From Fidelibacterota bacterium (GTDB taxonomy: Bacteria; Pseudomonadota; Alphaproteobacteria; Rhodospirillales; Rhodospirillaceae), in the NCBI GenBank assembly GCA_947475295.1, contig CANJLF010000017.1, forward strand, positions 1-59,090: a stretch of 59,090 nt of DNA, in the 5' to 3' direction. The translations under genes and the position numbers were made by a program. Below the pieces are notes generated by a model. It was not told the DNA's origin. It saw nothing but the letters and a program-made list of their open reading frames with translations, and searched no databases. Below, in pieces: positions 18,729-27,444 of this stretch (position 1 is the first letter of the stretch; every line of letters begins with the position of its first letter).

Positions 18729-19582
18729 TGTCGCCGGAAGACTTCGAATTTGCCGCGCAATTTGTGAAGGAACGGTCCGGCCTCGTGCTGACGCGCGACA
18801 AAGTCTATTTGCTTGAAAACCGGCTGATGCCCGTGGTTCGAGAGATGCGCCTGAAGTCGGTCGCGGAGCTTATCGCGGGCATAAGGTCCGGCGCCCCGGC
18901 CCTGCAGACCACCGTCATTGACGCCATGATGGCCAAGGACACCGGATTTTTCCGCGATTGGAAGCCCTTCGTCCATTTCCGCACCGTGGTGCTGCCCAAC
19001 ATCCGCGTCTCGCGCGGCATGAAGGCGCGCTTTCGTGTGTTGTCGGCCGGCGTTTCCACGGGCCAGGAAGCCTATTCCGTCGCCATGACGATCCGCGATG
19101 TTTCGTCGTCCTTTCCCGGATGGCAGGTCGAGGTCGTTGGCATCGACATTTCCGCCAACGCCATCGCGACAGCGGCCAAGGGGATCTACAGCCAGTTCGA
19201 CGTCCAGCGCGGTTTGCCGATCCGCACGCTGCTGCAATATTTCACCAAGCAGGAAGATGTCTGGGTTTTGAATGACGGCGTACGCAACATGGTCAAGTTC
19301 CAGCCGTGGAACCTCTTGAGCGACCTGTTCCCCCTGGGACGCTTCGACGCCATTTTCTGCCGCAACGTGCTGGTTTATCTCGATCTCAAGACCAAACTCG
19401 AGGTCCTGCAAAAGCTGGCGCGGCTTTTGGTAGATGATGGTGTGCTTTATCTCGGGCTCAATGAAACTGTGACCGGCGTGTCCAGTAGTTTCCGCGCCAT
19501 CGACCCCAACTTGGGCATCTATGCCGCACACCGCGCCGATCGGCCGGCGTCGCTGTCTCTCGGCGCTAAGGTTGATCTCTAA
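18728..19582 (+). CDS. cheR: Chemotaxis receptor methyltransferase, CheR type
   Basis: The 284-residue product has the CheR N-terminal helical region (FVKERSGLVLTRDKVYLLENRL), the KDTGFFRDW segment that replaces the usual TSFFRD, and the SAM-binding part with VLSAGVSTGQEAYSVAM, VEVVGIDISANAIATA, and FDAIFCRNVLVYLD. CheR methylates glutamates of chemoreceptors. ATG 18728 overlaps the receiver stop. No receptor or CheA gene is in the window. The gene converges with the carbamoyltransferase, sharing the last four bases. Confidence 0.9.
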   Translation: MSPEDFEFAAQFVKERSGLVLTRDKVYLLENRLMPVVREMRLKSVAELIAGIRSGAPALQTTVIDAMMAKDTGFFRDWKPFVHFRTVVLPNIRVSRGMKARFRVLSAGVSTGQEAYSVAMTIRDVSSSFPGWQVEVVGIDISANAIATAAKGIYSQFDVQRGLPIRTLLQYFTKQEDVWVLNDGVRNMVKFQPWNLLSDLFPLGRFDAIFCRNVLVYLDLKTKLEVLQKLARLLVDDGVLYLGLNETVTGVSSSFRAIDPNLGIYAAHRADRPASLSLGAKVDL

Positions 19583-21408
19583 TCCGGCTCAAAATCGGCG
19601 GAGTAGTCCAGCTTCAGCGCCGGGTTCTGTTCGGTTTTGCGCAACAGGCAATTGCCGATCGCCAGTACATCCAGCTCCGTCGCCATGAAACAGCGGAACG
19701 CATCCTCCGGCGTGCAGACGATGGGTTCGCTACGCACGTTGAAGCTGGTGTTGACTAGGACGGGAATGCCGGTCAGTGCCTGGAACTGTGTCAGCAACGC
19801 ATGGAAGCGCGGGTTGACGTCGGCGGTGACGGTCTGCACGCGGGCGGAATAATCTACATGGGTGACCGCCGGAATTTGAGAGCGCACCATGTTGAGCTTA
19901 TCCAGGCCGAATTTATCGGCATCGGCGGCGGTTATGCGCTTGTCGGGCTTTACGCCGGCCACCAGCAACATATAGGGGCTATCGCAGTCCAACTCGAACC
20001 AGTCCGCCACATCTTCGCGCCGAACCGCCGGTGCAAAGGGCCGGAAGCTTTCCCGGAACTTCACTTTCAGGTTCAAGGTGCGCTGCATATCGGGTGCCGC
20101 CGGATTACCCAGAATGGAGCGTGCGCCCAAGGCGCGGGGGCCAAATTCCATGCGGCCCTGGAACCAGCCCACGGCGGCGCCTTCCGCTAAGGCCGAGGCG
20201 GTTTGACCGATGAGATCGATATCGCTGACGGTGCTGAAAACCGCGCCGGCGGCGCTAAGGCGACCTTCAATGTCGGCTTGCGTGAAAGACGGGCCCAGAA
20301 GCGCGCCAGACATGCTGTCGCCTATGGCCGCGACCTTACGCGCGCCGCCGTGGTGCAGGTGATAGGCCGCCAGCGCCGCGCCGAGCGCGCCGCCCGCATC
20401 GCCGGCCGCCGGCTGAATCCAGATATTGTCGAAGATGCCTTCCTTGAGGATCTTGCCGTTGGCGACACAATTCAGCGCCACGCCGCCCGCAAGGCAGAGG
20501 TTCTTCGCGCCGGTCTCAAGCTTGATCCCGCGCGCGAGGCGCAAGACAGCTTCTTCCGTCACCGCCTGCACCGACGCTGCCAGGTCCATATGAAACTGCG
20601 TCAGCGGCTGCTCGGGTTTGCGCGGCGACGCTCCGAAAAGATCATGGAACCGCTGGTTGGTCATGGTCAGGCCGGTGCAATAGTCGAAGTAGCTTTGATC
20701 GAGGCGGAAGCTGCCGTCGGCTTTGATATCTATGAGATGTTCCAGGATGAGGGAGACAAAACGCGGGGTGCCGTAGGGCGCTAGGCCCATGACCTTGTAC
20801 TCGCCCGAATTCACCTTGAAGCCGGTGTAATAAGTGAACGCCGAATACAGCAGGCCGAGCGAATGCGGGAAGTGAATTTCCTTTTGGATCTCCAGCTTGT
20901 TCCCGCTCCCGAACGCGAGAGACGTGGTGGTCCACTCCCCGACGCCATCCATGGTCAAGACGGCGGCTTCCTCGAACGGCGAGGGGAAAAAGGCCGAAGC
21001 GGCGTGACTCAAATGGTGTTCGGAAAACACCAGCTTGTCGTACCACTTCACCTCCGGCGCGAAGGCCTTCAACTCACGCAGCAGCATATCTTTCTGAAAA
21101 AGCTTTTCCTTGATCCACAAGGGCAGGGCCTGGCGGAAAGACGTAAAGCCGCGCGGCGCGAACACCGCATAGGTTTCCATAAGCCGCTCGAATTTGACGA
21201 AGGGCTTTTCGTAGAACGCCACCATGTCGATGTCGGCGAGCTTCAGCCCGGCCACGTCCAGACAGGATGCTATCGCGTTGCGGGGAATGCGGGCGTCGTG
21301 TTTCTTGCGGGTGAAGCGTTCTTCCTGGGCGGCGGCGACAATACGCCCGTCGTCGATCAGCGCGGCGGCGCTGTCGTGATAGAGCGCGGAAAGGCCGAGA
21401 ACGCGCAA
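19579..21408 (-). CDS. Carbamoyltransferase, NodU/CmcH family
   Basis: The 609-residue protein starts RVLGLSALYHDSAAALI and carries EHHLSHAASAFFPSPFEEAA (metal-binding His pair), DGVGEWTTT, LAGGVALNCVANGK and, in the C-terminal half, FQGRMEFGPRALGARSILG. Such enzymes transfer a carbamoyl group from carbamoyl phosphate to hydroxyl groups of sugars or secondary metabolites. I choose TTG 21408 because it places the usual MRVLGLS start 8 bases after the DUF5989 stop; the open frame extends further without similarity. It is the last gene of the SxtJ-DUF5989-carbamoyltransferase set. Confidence 0.9.
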   Translation of the reverse strand: MRVLGLSALYHDSAAALIDDGRIVAAAQEERFTRKKHDARIPRNAIASCLDVAGLKLADIDMVAFYEKPFVKFERLMETYAVFAPRGFTSFRQALPLWIKEKLFQKDMLLRELKAFAPEVKWYDKLVFSEHHLSHAASAFFPSPFEEAAVLTMDGVGEWTTTSLAFGSGNKLEIQKEIHFPHSLGLLYSAFTYYTGFKVNSGEYKVMGLAPYGTPRFVSLILEHLIDIKADGSFRLDQSYFDYCTGLTMTNQRFHDLFGASPRKPEQPLTQFHMDLAASVQAVTEEAVLRLARGIKLETGAKNLCLAGGVALNCVANGKILKEGIFDNIWIQPAAGDAGGALGAALAAYHLHHGGARKVAAIGDSMSGALLGPSFTQADIEGRLSAAGAVFSTVSDIDLIGQTASALAEGAAVGWFQGRMEFGPRALGARSILGNPAAPDMQRTLNLKVKFRESFRPFAPAVRREDVADWFELDCDSPYMLLVAGVKPDKRITAADADKFGLDKLNMVRSQIPAVTHVDYSARVQTVTADVNPRFHALLTQFQALTGIPVLVNTSFNVRSEPIVCTPEDAFRCFMATELDVLAIGNCLLRKTEQNPALKLDYSADFEPD

Positions 21409-21416
21409 AGGCCGGT

Positions 21417-21566
21417 CTAGAACAAGGTGTAAATGAAAGGCGCGATGGCCGAGCCCTGCGCCAGGATGATCAAGCCGCCAAACAGCGCCAGCATGATCAG
21501 CATGGGCAGAAGCCAGAACTTCTTGCGAACCTTGAGGAAGCTCCAGAACTCGATGAGAAACGCCAT
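21417..21566 (-). CDS. DUF5989 small membrane protein
   Basis: A 49-residue protein with one long hydrophobic stretch and the pattern MAFLIEFWSFLKVRKKFWLL, a DUF5989 hallmark. It lies between the SxtJ-like gene and the carbamoyltransferase, a gene order found repeatedly in bacteria. Its role is unknown; a membrane scaffold for the carbamoyltransferase is an inference from that order. Confidence 0.8.
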   Translation of the reverse strand: MAFLIEFWSFLKVRKKFWLLPMLIMLALFGGLIILAQGSAIAPFIYTLF

Positions 21567-21589
21567 GGGATGAGTACCGTCTTTGTTTG

Positions 21590-22021
21590 TCAGAATTGGT
21601 TCTTGAACGAACCGGCAGCGGGACCAGGCGGGTCGCGCGGCAGCCAATAGGATTTGGCCGCCGGATCACGCTTTAAACGCAACGGGTCAAGGCCCCGAAT
21701 CCGCAGCATCAAACCCGTGGGCACGGCTGCGATCAGAAACAAGAGGCCCAGGACCACCGGGCTCACAATCCGGTGCATGAACTTACCGAAGGCCATCCAG
21801 ATGCGGTTCAGCGGCGCCAGTATGCGTGGCGCAGTTAAGGCAAGGATTGCGAAGATGGCGGCAACGATCAGCGCCCACCCGCGCATGTCGCTACCGTTCA
21901 GAAGCGGCAATAGGCCTATGAGTGCGAAAACCGCCGTGAAGACCAAGCCAAAGGACCGCTCCGAGGCACGGGGCTCGCCGTCTTGGGCGCGGCTCAAGTC
22001 TTCATGAAATTGCGATGTCAT
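21590..22021 (-). CDS. SxtJ-like membrane protein
   Basis: The 143-residue protein has three or four hydrophobic segments (from about residues 25-45, 48-66 and 88-108) and the SxtJ-type ASERSFGLVFTAVFALIGLLP start, LNRIWMAFGKFMHRIVSP middle and C-terminal DPAAKSYWLPRDPPGP. SxtJ is named from saxitoxin clusters but is widespread next to NodU-type carbamoyltransferases. Function unknown. ATG 22021 gives the family's start. DUF5989 follows 23 bases downstream. Confidence 0.82.
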   Translation of the reverse strand: MTSQFHEDLSRAQDGEPRASERSFGLVFTAVFALIGLLPLLNGSDMRGWALIVAAIFAILALTAPRILAPLNRIWMAFGKFMHRIVSPVVLGLLFLIAAVPTGLMLRIRGLDPLRLKRDPAAKSYWLPRDPPGPAAGSFKNQF

Positions 22022-22126
22022 GGCCCGACGATATAGCACGCTATGGGGGAGCGAGAACACCCCAGTGCATTTTTATGAGCTGAGCGACTGGAAAATCGGC
22101 GAGCAGGTTCCCGTCCCGCAGAGTTG

Positions 22127-22675
22127 CTATGGGCGAGAGTTAGGATACACGTATTCGTGACGCACGTATTTTAGAACGTTCGGATTCTTTGTGATGTAAA
22201 ACGCGGTCGCTCCGTGGTCCGTTCCATTTATACCATCTACTGCGACGACTACCCAAGCATCGCCGACTTCTTTCGCGCCAACATAGCCCTCGTCGGCTTG
22301 GAGTTCGGCGAGCCGGGCATTATCTTCCAGCCATGCCCGAGCCTCTTTCCACTCGGGAAGTAACGCCGTCAGCATCTTAATAATTCCGTCTCGGTATTTG
22401 TGAGCTTCGCTTTCTGAGACGGTATTTTCACCGGGATTTAAATAGCCGGTATTTAAAGTATAGAATCTCCCGTCCTTGAGACGCAAAAAATAGTACGCGC
22501 AACGGGTGTCGTCCGCTAAGGGATCGTCTGGGTCTGCAACGATGCGACTCCTGTCTTCCCATTCGCAGTGTGCTGAAGCCGCTATCATCGACTTTATCTC
22601 ATCGATAGGACGGTCAATCTGCGCGGCGTATGCAGGCGAATGCCAGATCGCGCACATTGCTATTACACGGGTCAT
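22127..22675 (-). CDS. Uncharacterised exported protein
   Basis: With ATG 22675 the protein begins MTRVIAMCAIWHSPAYAAQ, a short but plausible signal peptide with an AYA-A cleavage site. The mature part has two Cys residues (HCEWED and TRCAYYFLR) that could form a disulphide. I recognise no family. It lies 42 bases downstream of the lysozyme gene on the same strand, and may belong to the same phage or mobile remnant. Lower GC than the neighbours supports acquisition. Confidence 0.55.
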   Translation of the reverse strand: MTRVIAMCAIWHSPAYAAQIDRPIDEIKSMIAASAHCEWEDRSRIVADPDDPLADDTRCAYYFLRLKDGRFYTLNTGYLNPGENTVSESEAHKYRDGIIKMLTALLPEWKEARAWLEDNARLAELQADEGYVGAKEVGDAWVVVAVDGINGTDHGATAFYITKNPNVLKYVRHEYVYPNSRP

Positions 22676-22717
22676 CCACTTGACGTGACCGCGATGTTGC
22701 AAACAGGAAGCCATGCT

Positions 22718-23266
22718 TCATGGCGACATATATTTTTTCAGGTTGCGCTCGTAAATCGCTTTAACTTCATCATAAGGCTTTGCACGTTGAGGAGGATAGC
22801 GACCAGTCTCATATTTGCTTCCCGGGACGTCTGGTATTGACGCCCAACCGCGCGCCATATTAGGCAACGCTCCATTAAAGTCCCCTTTCTTCACAGCTTC
22901 AAGAGCGCCCTTGTCCGCCATATTTTGTATGGCGAGGATGTCTTGCGTGAGCGGGTAGTAGTCGTTCGTACCCACCTTAGGCGCCACGTCCTTATAGGTA
23001 TCGCCGGTGATTTGATAAGCGCCGGATGCCTTACCAGGATAGTGGCTTAGATCCGTGAATTTCTTGCCGCCGACCATTGTGTTGTAATCCGCGCCCTCTG
23101 GCTCGGGCAGCGTATCAAGCCATGCCAGGACGCGTGGATCGGTACGATCAAGTAATCGCTGGCAATAGACCTGTTGCGCCTTAAGCGCCGTATTAAATTG
23201 AGCTTTTTGGTCTGGCGGCAACGGCACGTAGGACTTAGATCGGGGCAGACTCTCCAGCTTCGGCAT
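22718..23266 (-). CDS. Phage-type lysozyme, lambda endolysin/GH104-like
   Basis: The 182-residue protein carries the lambda R-like muramidase pattern: RVLAWLDTLPEPEGADYNTMVGG with the catalytic Glu, then FTDLSHYPGKASGAYQITGDTY, LTQDILAIQNMADKGALEAV and ARGWASIP. These enzymes cleave the N-acetylmuramic acid-N-acetylglucosamine bond. About 55 residues precede the domain and there is no signal peptide. The preceding codon is a TAG in the same frame, so it may have been joined to the broken upstream phage gene. Confidence 0.75.
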   Translation of the reverse strand: MPKLESLPRSKSYVPLPPDQKAQFNTALKAQQVYCQRLLDRTDPRVLAWLDTLPEPEGADYNTMVGGKKFTDLSHYPGKASGAYQITGDTYKDVAPKVGTNDYYPLTQDILAIQNMADKGALEAVKKGDFNGALPNMARGWASIPDVPGSKYETGRYPPQRAKPYDEVKAIYERNLKKYMSP

Positions 23267-23681
23267 CTAGTTTTGGTCAGGGGCCGGTGAATATCCGGGT
23301 GTGGGAGCTGGCTGCGGAGGCGTGGCGCATTCCCTGGCTGAGGGGTGCTGCTTCCAAACAAACCGGAAAGCCAATCGCCAATTCCAAACTCGGGCGCGCC
23401 GGTATTTGGATTGATATGATTCTTGATATTGCCGACGGAGAGCATCTCCAGCGGGATGTTGTAAGCCGAAGCTGCGCGGTGAAGGGCCGATAGAACCTCC
23501 GGTTTTGCAGCGCAAACGGTATAACCAGTTCGCCGCGCGCCACGTGGGCGATTTCCGTCTCGCTGCCTCGGCCTTGCGCGGCCAGTTCTCGCGCGCGTTC
23601 ACGTTGACGCTTCTTTTCCAGTTTAACAGCTTGTTTGCGACTGAGGGCGCCGGGACTTGAATTGCGGAATAGCTGAGTCAT
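23267..23681 (-). pseudogene. Phage-related gene broken by a frameshift
   Basis: Reading from ATG 23681, MTQLFRNSSPGALSRKQAVK continues to RGSETEIAHVARGELVIP, a motif seen in phage structural or lysis proteins. Near 23500 the coherent sequence moves to another frame, giving ALHRAASAYNIPLEMLSVGN and NHINPNTGAPEFGIGDWLSG. One missing base in the CAAAACCGGAGG stretch would restore a single frame. After that, the frame shared with the lysozyme ends at TAG just before its ATG. Function unknown. Confidence 0.5.
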
Positions 23682-23814
23682 CGAAACCTCCACACGAAAG
23701 ACGCGAAAATAAAGCGTTCTTTCCGGCATATATTTTCCAGGATTCAAATCAAGCGCGCTGTGAAGTTGGTCCCTCTAATTCTGCACTAATCACTTAGAGC
23801 GGAGACCAAAAGCA

Positions 23815-23842
23815 AAAGGCCGGAGCAGTGGCTCCGGCCTTT
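23815..23842. terminator. Strong hairpin terminator downstream of ctrA
   Basis: A perfect inverted repeat with arms AAAGGCCGGAGC and GCTCCGGCCTTT around a four-base loop, 25 bases past the ctrA stop. The arms end in A and T runs on both strands, so it can stop transcription in either direction. Confidence 0.85.
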
Positions 23843-23867
23843 GGTATTTAAGCGTGTTGCATAAGCG

Positions 23868-24593
23868 TTAGCCGTTGGTGGCTTTCTTGCTGACGCCGGC
23901 GCCGCTGCCTTCGGCGCTTTCGGTTTCGCGCAGCACGTAGCCGCGACCCCATACCGTTTCAATGTAACTCTCGCCGCCCGTGGCCGTAGCCAATTTCTTG
24001 CGGAGCTTACAAATGAACACGTCGATGATCTTCAGCTCAGGTTCGTCCATGCCGCCGTACAGATGATTGAGGAACTGTTCTTTGGTCAGGGTCGTACCCT
24101 TGCGCAAGGCCAGCAGCTCAAGAATGCCGTATTCCTTGCCCGTCAGATGCAAGGGCGCGTTGTCGACTTCCGCGGTGCGGGCTTCCAAATGCACGGTCAG
24201 GCGGCCCACTTGGACCTTGGGCTGGGCGTGACCCTTGGAGCGGCGCGCGATGGCCTGGATACGGGCCACCAGTTCTTCGCGATTGAAGGGTTTGGTCAGG
24301 TAGTCGTCGGCGCCGACGCCGAAGCCCTGGACCTTTTTATCGGGCTCTTGCAACCCAGAGAGGATTAGTACCGGCGTCGCTACTTTGGCGCTGCGCAGTT
24401 TGCGGATGACGTCCATGCCGTCCATATCGGGCAGCATCAGGTCGAGGATGATCAGGTCGTAATCGTAGATCTTCCCGAGATCGAGGCCATCTTCGCCCAA
24501 ATCCGTTGAGTCGATGATCCAATCCTCTTTCCGCAACATTGTCGTGATGGCCTGCGCTGTCGAGGGGTCGTCCTCAACCAATAGGATACGCAT
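23868..24593 (-). CDS. ctrA: Cell-cycle response regulator CtrA
   Basis: CtrA is an OmpR-type DNA-binding response regulator controlling cell cycle, flagellar and other genes in Alphaproteobacteria. The receiver (residues 1-120) has Asp51 in [13 protein letters not shown] and K in [15 protein letters not shown]. The winged-helix half carries [32 protein letters not shown] and [14 protein letters not shown], highly characteristic of CtrA. 241 residues is normal. Phosphate is expected from CckA and ChpT, both in this window. The C-terminus lacks the two-alanine tail used for ClpXP degradation in Caulobacter. Confidence 0.94.
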   Translation of the reverse strand: MRILLVEDDPSTAQAITTMLRKEDWIIDSTDLGEDGLDLGKIYDYDLIILDLMLPDMDGMDVIRKLRSAKVATPVLILSGLQEPDKKVQGFGVGADDYLTKPFNREELVARIQAIARRSKGHAQPKVQVGRLTVHLEARTAEVDNAPLHLTGKEYGILELLALRKGTTLTKEQFLNHLYGGMDEPELKIIDVFICKLRKKLATATGGESYIETVWGRGYVLRETESAEGSGAGVSKKATNG

Positions 24594-24762
24594 GATATTG
24601 TGCCCCGTTCCAACCTGCCCACTATACTCGGGCTAATAGGTTAACATAGGTTATCAAGGAATCCTAATAAAACCCGCCGAGTCGGTGGTTCTGGAGACTT
24701 GGAAAACCTTGGGTTTCTGGCCTTTGGGCGGTCCGATTTTACGGCGCGTTAACGCCGTCGCG

Positions 24763-25473
24763 TTAAGAAAAGGGTTCTCGACCAAGGGTTTCGCATACGC
24801 TTGGATCGGAAGCCCGAGCCGGCAGAAAAGCTTGGGTCGCGGGCAGGGGTGATGCGGGCGTCGCTAAAGGCATCTGCAGCGTTCCCGTCGCCGGAACTTC
24901 GCCGGTCTGAGGTGTGGGCAGGACTTGCGTAACAACCGCCGAAAACGTTCCCAGCGCCGTGATTTGTTGCGTACCGGCGGGAGCCCAGGCCGCACCGGGC
25001 AGCAAGAGGGCCGCGCGCAGCAGCGGGTTTTGTGCATCGACCTGCGGCGCCTGAAGGCTGGGCAGCGGCGTTTGCGCCCCGCGGGTATCGACGGCTTGGC
25101 GTGCAAGCTGCGCCAGAACCTGCGCAGCGGGTTGTCCGTCGACGGTGACGATCCGCACTGTGACTTGCGGTGCGGCTTGAGGGCCGGCTGGGGCGGCATT
25201 GCGCAGCACTTCGAGGGCGACGCGGGCGTTGTCGGGAAGCTGAACCGGCAGGCGGATGGTCACGTCGCCCTCGGCCGTGCGCAGCGTGACTGTGGCTTTG
25301 CCGGGACTGGCATCCGCAGTGGGCGGTGTGGGAATAACCATCGCGTCAAGCACGGTGCCCGGCGGCAGCGCAGCCACCGCGGGCGGCGGCTGGAGAATCA
25401 TGACCGTCGTTGCCGCCGGGGGCGCGGCCGGCATTTGCGGCGTCGGCGTGCTCGGCGGTGGGACGGTGGTCAT
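24763..25473 (-). CDS. Ala/Pro-rich protein, possible FliK-like N-terminal fragment
   Basis: A 236-residue product rich in Ala, Pro, Gln and Thr, with VTLRTAEGDVTIRLPVQLPD and PQVTVRIVTVDGQPAAQVL in a more ordered middle. It lies just after flhG on the same strand, a place where Rhodospirillales-like genomes often carry a flagellar hook-length-control type gene. No C-terminal Flg_hook domain is present, so it may be a truncated FliK-like gene or an unrelated protein. ATG 25473 is chosen from the frame content. Confidence 0.5.
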   Translation of the reverse strand: MTTVPPPSTPTPQMPAAPPAATTVMILQPPPAVAALPPGTVLDAMVIPTPPTADASPGKATVTLRTAEGDVTIRLPVQLPDNARVALEVLRNAAPAGPQAAPQVTVRIVTVDGQPAAQVLAQLARQAVDTRGAQTPLPSLQAPQVDAQNPLLRAALLLPGAAWAPAGTQQITALGTFSAVVTQVLPTPQTGEVPATGTLQMPLATPASPLPATQAFLPARASDPSVCETLGREPFS

Positions 25474-25493
25474 GCCAGGATGCCGGGCGGGCG

Positions 25494-26336
25494 TTAGGGC
25501 GCCAGCAGACGCTCGGCGATGGCTTCCACGTCCATGGCAGCTTCGGAAGACGGCGAGCGGATCAGGATCGGCGTCTGGTGGCGGATGCACTCCCTGACTC
25601 TGGCGTCGCGGCGGATAATGCCCGCCAACGGCGGCGAGATTTTCAGGAAGCCCTGGCAAGCCTTGAACAGCGTCTGATAGGTGCGCTCGCCTTCGCGTGT
25701 CGAGTTGGACGCATTGACCACAACGCGGATGTCGGTTTGCGGGCGTTCCATGGCGGTGATCTTGATGAAGGCGTAGGCGTCAGTTAGTGAGGTCGGTTCG
25801 TCGGAGGTGACGACGATGATGGTGTCGGCGGCTTTGGCCAGCTGGCGCACGGATTTCTCGACGCCGGCGCCGAGGTCCAGAATCACGCGGTCATAGCGCG
25901 AGGCCAGCAAAGCCAAGTCTTCGCCCATGATCTGCAGGCGCGAGAGCGGGATGTTGGCGAGCGTGCCGGAGCCCGAGCGCCCGGCGATGACGTCGAAGCC
26001 GCCCGGCTCGTACTGCATGGCCGCTTGGTTGAGCGAGAGCTTGCCGGCGATGACGCTGCCGAGATCGTACTGTGGCATCAGGCCGAGCTGAATGTCGATA
26101 TTGGCCAGACCCAAGTTGCCATCGAACAATAGTGTGCGTTGGCCGCGGCGCGCGAGCGCGTGGCTGAGCGTGATCGAGAAGAAGGTTTTGCCGACACCAC
26201 CTTTGCCCGAGGCCACCGCGATCAGTTTGCCGCGCTTGGCCGTGACGGGCGGACGTCCGGCGAGGCGCGGCGTGGCGGCCCCGCCGGATGCCGCGGCGGC
26301 TTTGAGGGCGGCAGAGGGCGGCGCAGTGGTGTTCAT
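25494..26336 (-). CDS. flhG: Flagellar number regulator FlhG/FleN, MinD-like ATPase
   Basis: The 280-residue protein has the deviant Walker A VASGKGGVGKTFFSITLSHAL near residue 42, LLFDGNLGLANIDIQLGL and VILDLGAGVEKSVRQLAKAAD. FlhG partners FlhF to set number and place of flagella. There is no FleQ-binding extension that I can identify. Its ATG overlaps the flhF stop (ATGA), fitting a conserved flhF-flhG operon. Confidence 0.88.
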   Translation of the reverse strand: MNTTAPPSAALKAAAASGGAATPRLAGRPPVTAKRGKLIAVASGKGGVGKTFFSITLSHALARRGQRTLLFDGNLGLANIDIQLGLMPQYDLGSVIAGKLSLNQAAMQYEPGGFDVIAGRSGSGTLANIPLSRLQIMGEDLALLASRYDRVILDLGAGVEKSVRQLAKAADTIIVVTSDEPTSLTDAYAFIKITAMERPQTDIRVVVNASNSTREGERTYQTLFKACQGFLKISPPLAGIIRRDARVRECIRHQTPILIRSPSSEAAMDVEAIAERLLAP

Positions 26337-27358
26337 CTCTTAACCTCGGATCGGATACCAATGGGGCGCAGCACTTGCGCTGGTGGTTCTTCCACGCGCG
26401 GCTGGAGTTCTTCCTCGGGCGGCAGGATTAGCCGCGCCATCGAAACCGGATTAACGGCGCAAAGGCCGGTGGCGACGTGTGGGTTAAGGCTGACTTCGCT
26501 GAACATCAACCGCCCGGCATCGGCCGCAGACAGGATGGCGCCGAGGCGCCGCGTCATATCGAGGCGCGTGGCCAAAAGGCGGGTGGCACCCGAAGCGCCA
26601 AAAGCCTCGCCAATGTCGGCGGCTTCCGAAGCGTCGCCGCCGGCCGCGAGCACCAGGATCGGCTCGACGTCGGCGGCGTTGATCAGCGTCTTCAAGAAAT
26701 TCATGTCGTGCTGGCTGAAGGGATTAAGGCCGGGGCTGTCGATGAACACTAGATCGTATTTGGACATCATGTCGTTGACGGCCAAACCCAAGCCATCGGC
26801 GCCGCGCACTTGGCGCAGGTCGACTTCGAGAATGCTGGTGAAGGCCGCCAGCTGTTCGACCGCGCCGGCGCGGATGGTATCGGCGGTGATGACTCCGACC
26901 GGGCGTCCCGCGAGACGCGCGCGCGCGGCGAGCTTCGCCGTGGTGATGGTTTTGCCGCTTCCTGGCGGTCCCACCAACATGAAGGGCCGGGGACTTTTGC
27001 GCTCGGGCAGCGGCGCGAAATCAAAATGGTCTTCGAGAGCCGTTGCACACGCCATTGTCGGCGAGCCGACTTCCACGGCCATGGCGGCTTGCACCATCTT
27101 CTCGACCAGGCGCGCAGGGGTGCCGTGATATTCCAGGGCCTCGCGCACACGCTCGCCAAAGGGCGTGATGTCCTTGCCTGAAAGCGCGCGGTTGATATCG
27201 TCGTCGTCGCCCGGATCCTCGAGTGCCGCGGTAATGCGCACGCCCTGGCCGTCGGAGGACCGCTGCGTGGACACGATGATCGCGTCCTCGCCCAGTTCCT
27301 CGCGCACCATGCGCATGGCTTCCGCCATGGTCGGAGCGTTATAGGATTTTAGTCTCAT
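26333..27358 (-). CDS. flhF: Flagellar SRP-type GTPase FlhF
   Basis: FlhF is an SRP-like GTPase that places the flagellum at the pole. The N-terminus MRLKSYNAPTMAEAMRMVRE and GEDAIIVSTQ are FlhF-specific. The NG domain has the P-loop LVGPPGSGKTITTAKLAARA near residue 130, GVITADTIRAGAVEQLAAF, and FIDSPGLNPFSQHD. 341 residues. ATG 27358 is chosen over 27385 because of the N-terminal motif. In relatives it follows flhA, as here, but flhA is only a fragment. Confidence 0.9.
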   Translation of the reverse strand: MRLKSYNAPTMAEAMRMVREELGEDAIIVSTQRSSDGQGVRITAALEDPGDDDDINRALSGKDITPFGERVREALEYHGTPARLVEKMVQAAMAVEVGSPTMACATALEDHFDFAPLPERKSPRPFMLVGPPGSGKTITTAKLAARARLAGRPVGVITADTIRAGAVEQLAAFTSILEVDLRQVRGADGLGLAVNDMMSKYDLVFIDSPGLNPFSQHDMNFLKTLINAADVEPILVLAAGGDASEAADIGEAFGASGATRLLATRLDMTRRLGAILSAADAGRLMFSEVSLNPHVATGLCAVNPVSMARLILPPEEELQPRVEEPPAQVLRPIGIRSEVKR

Positions 27359-27420
27359 CCCGCTTCCCACACGTCGAAGCGCCACCGGCAGCGCCTCGAA
27401 GTCCCGCTCAGTCTCGCGGC

Positions 27421-27444
27421 GTCAGAGCAAAATTTAGTTCTGAC
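27421..27444. repeat. REP-like imperfect palindrome at the flhA break
   Basis: Arms GTCAGA and TCTGAC flank an AT-rich centre (GCAAAATTTAGT). Similar palindromes are common as REP-type sequences. It contains the TAA that ends the truncated flhA frame and lies in about 130 bases of sequence unrelated to flhA. Confidence 0.55.

Noticed and set aside
22127..23681. A complete prophage
   Set aside because: Only a lysozyme, one broken gene and perhaps one exported protein are present; no integrase, capsid or terminase genes.
24600..24762. CtrA autoregulatory site upstream of ctrA
   Set aside because: TTAA elements occur but not with the seven-base spacing on a clear pair, so I do not call a site there.
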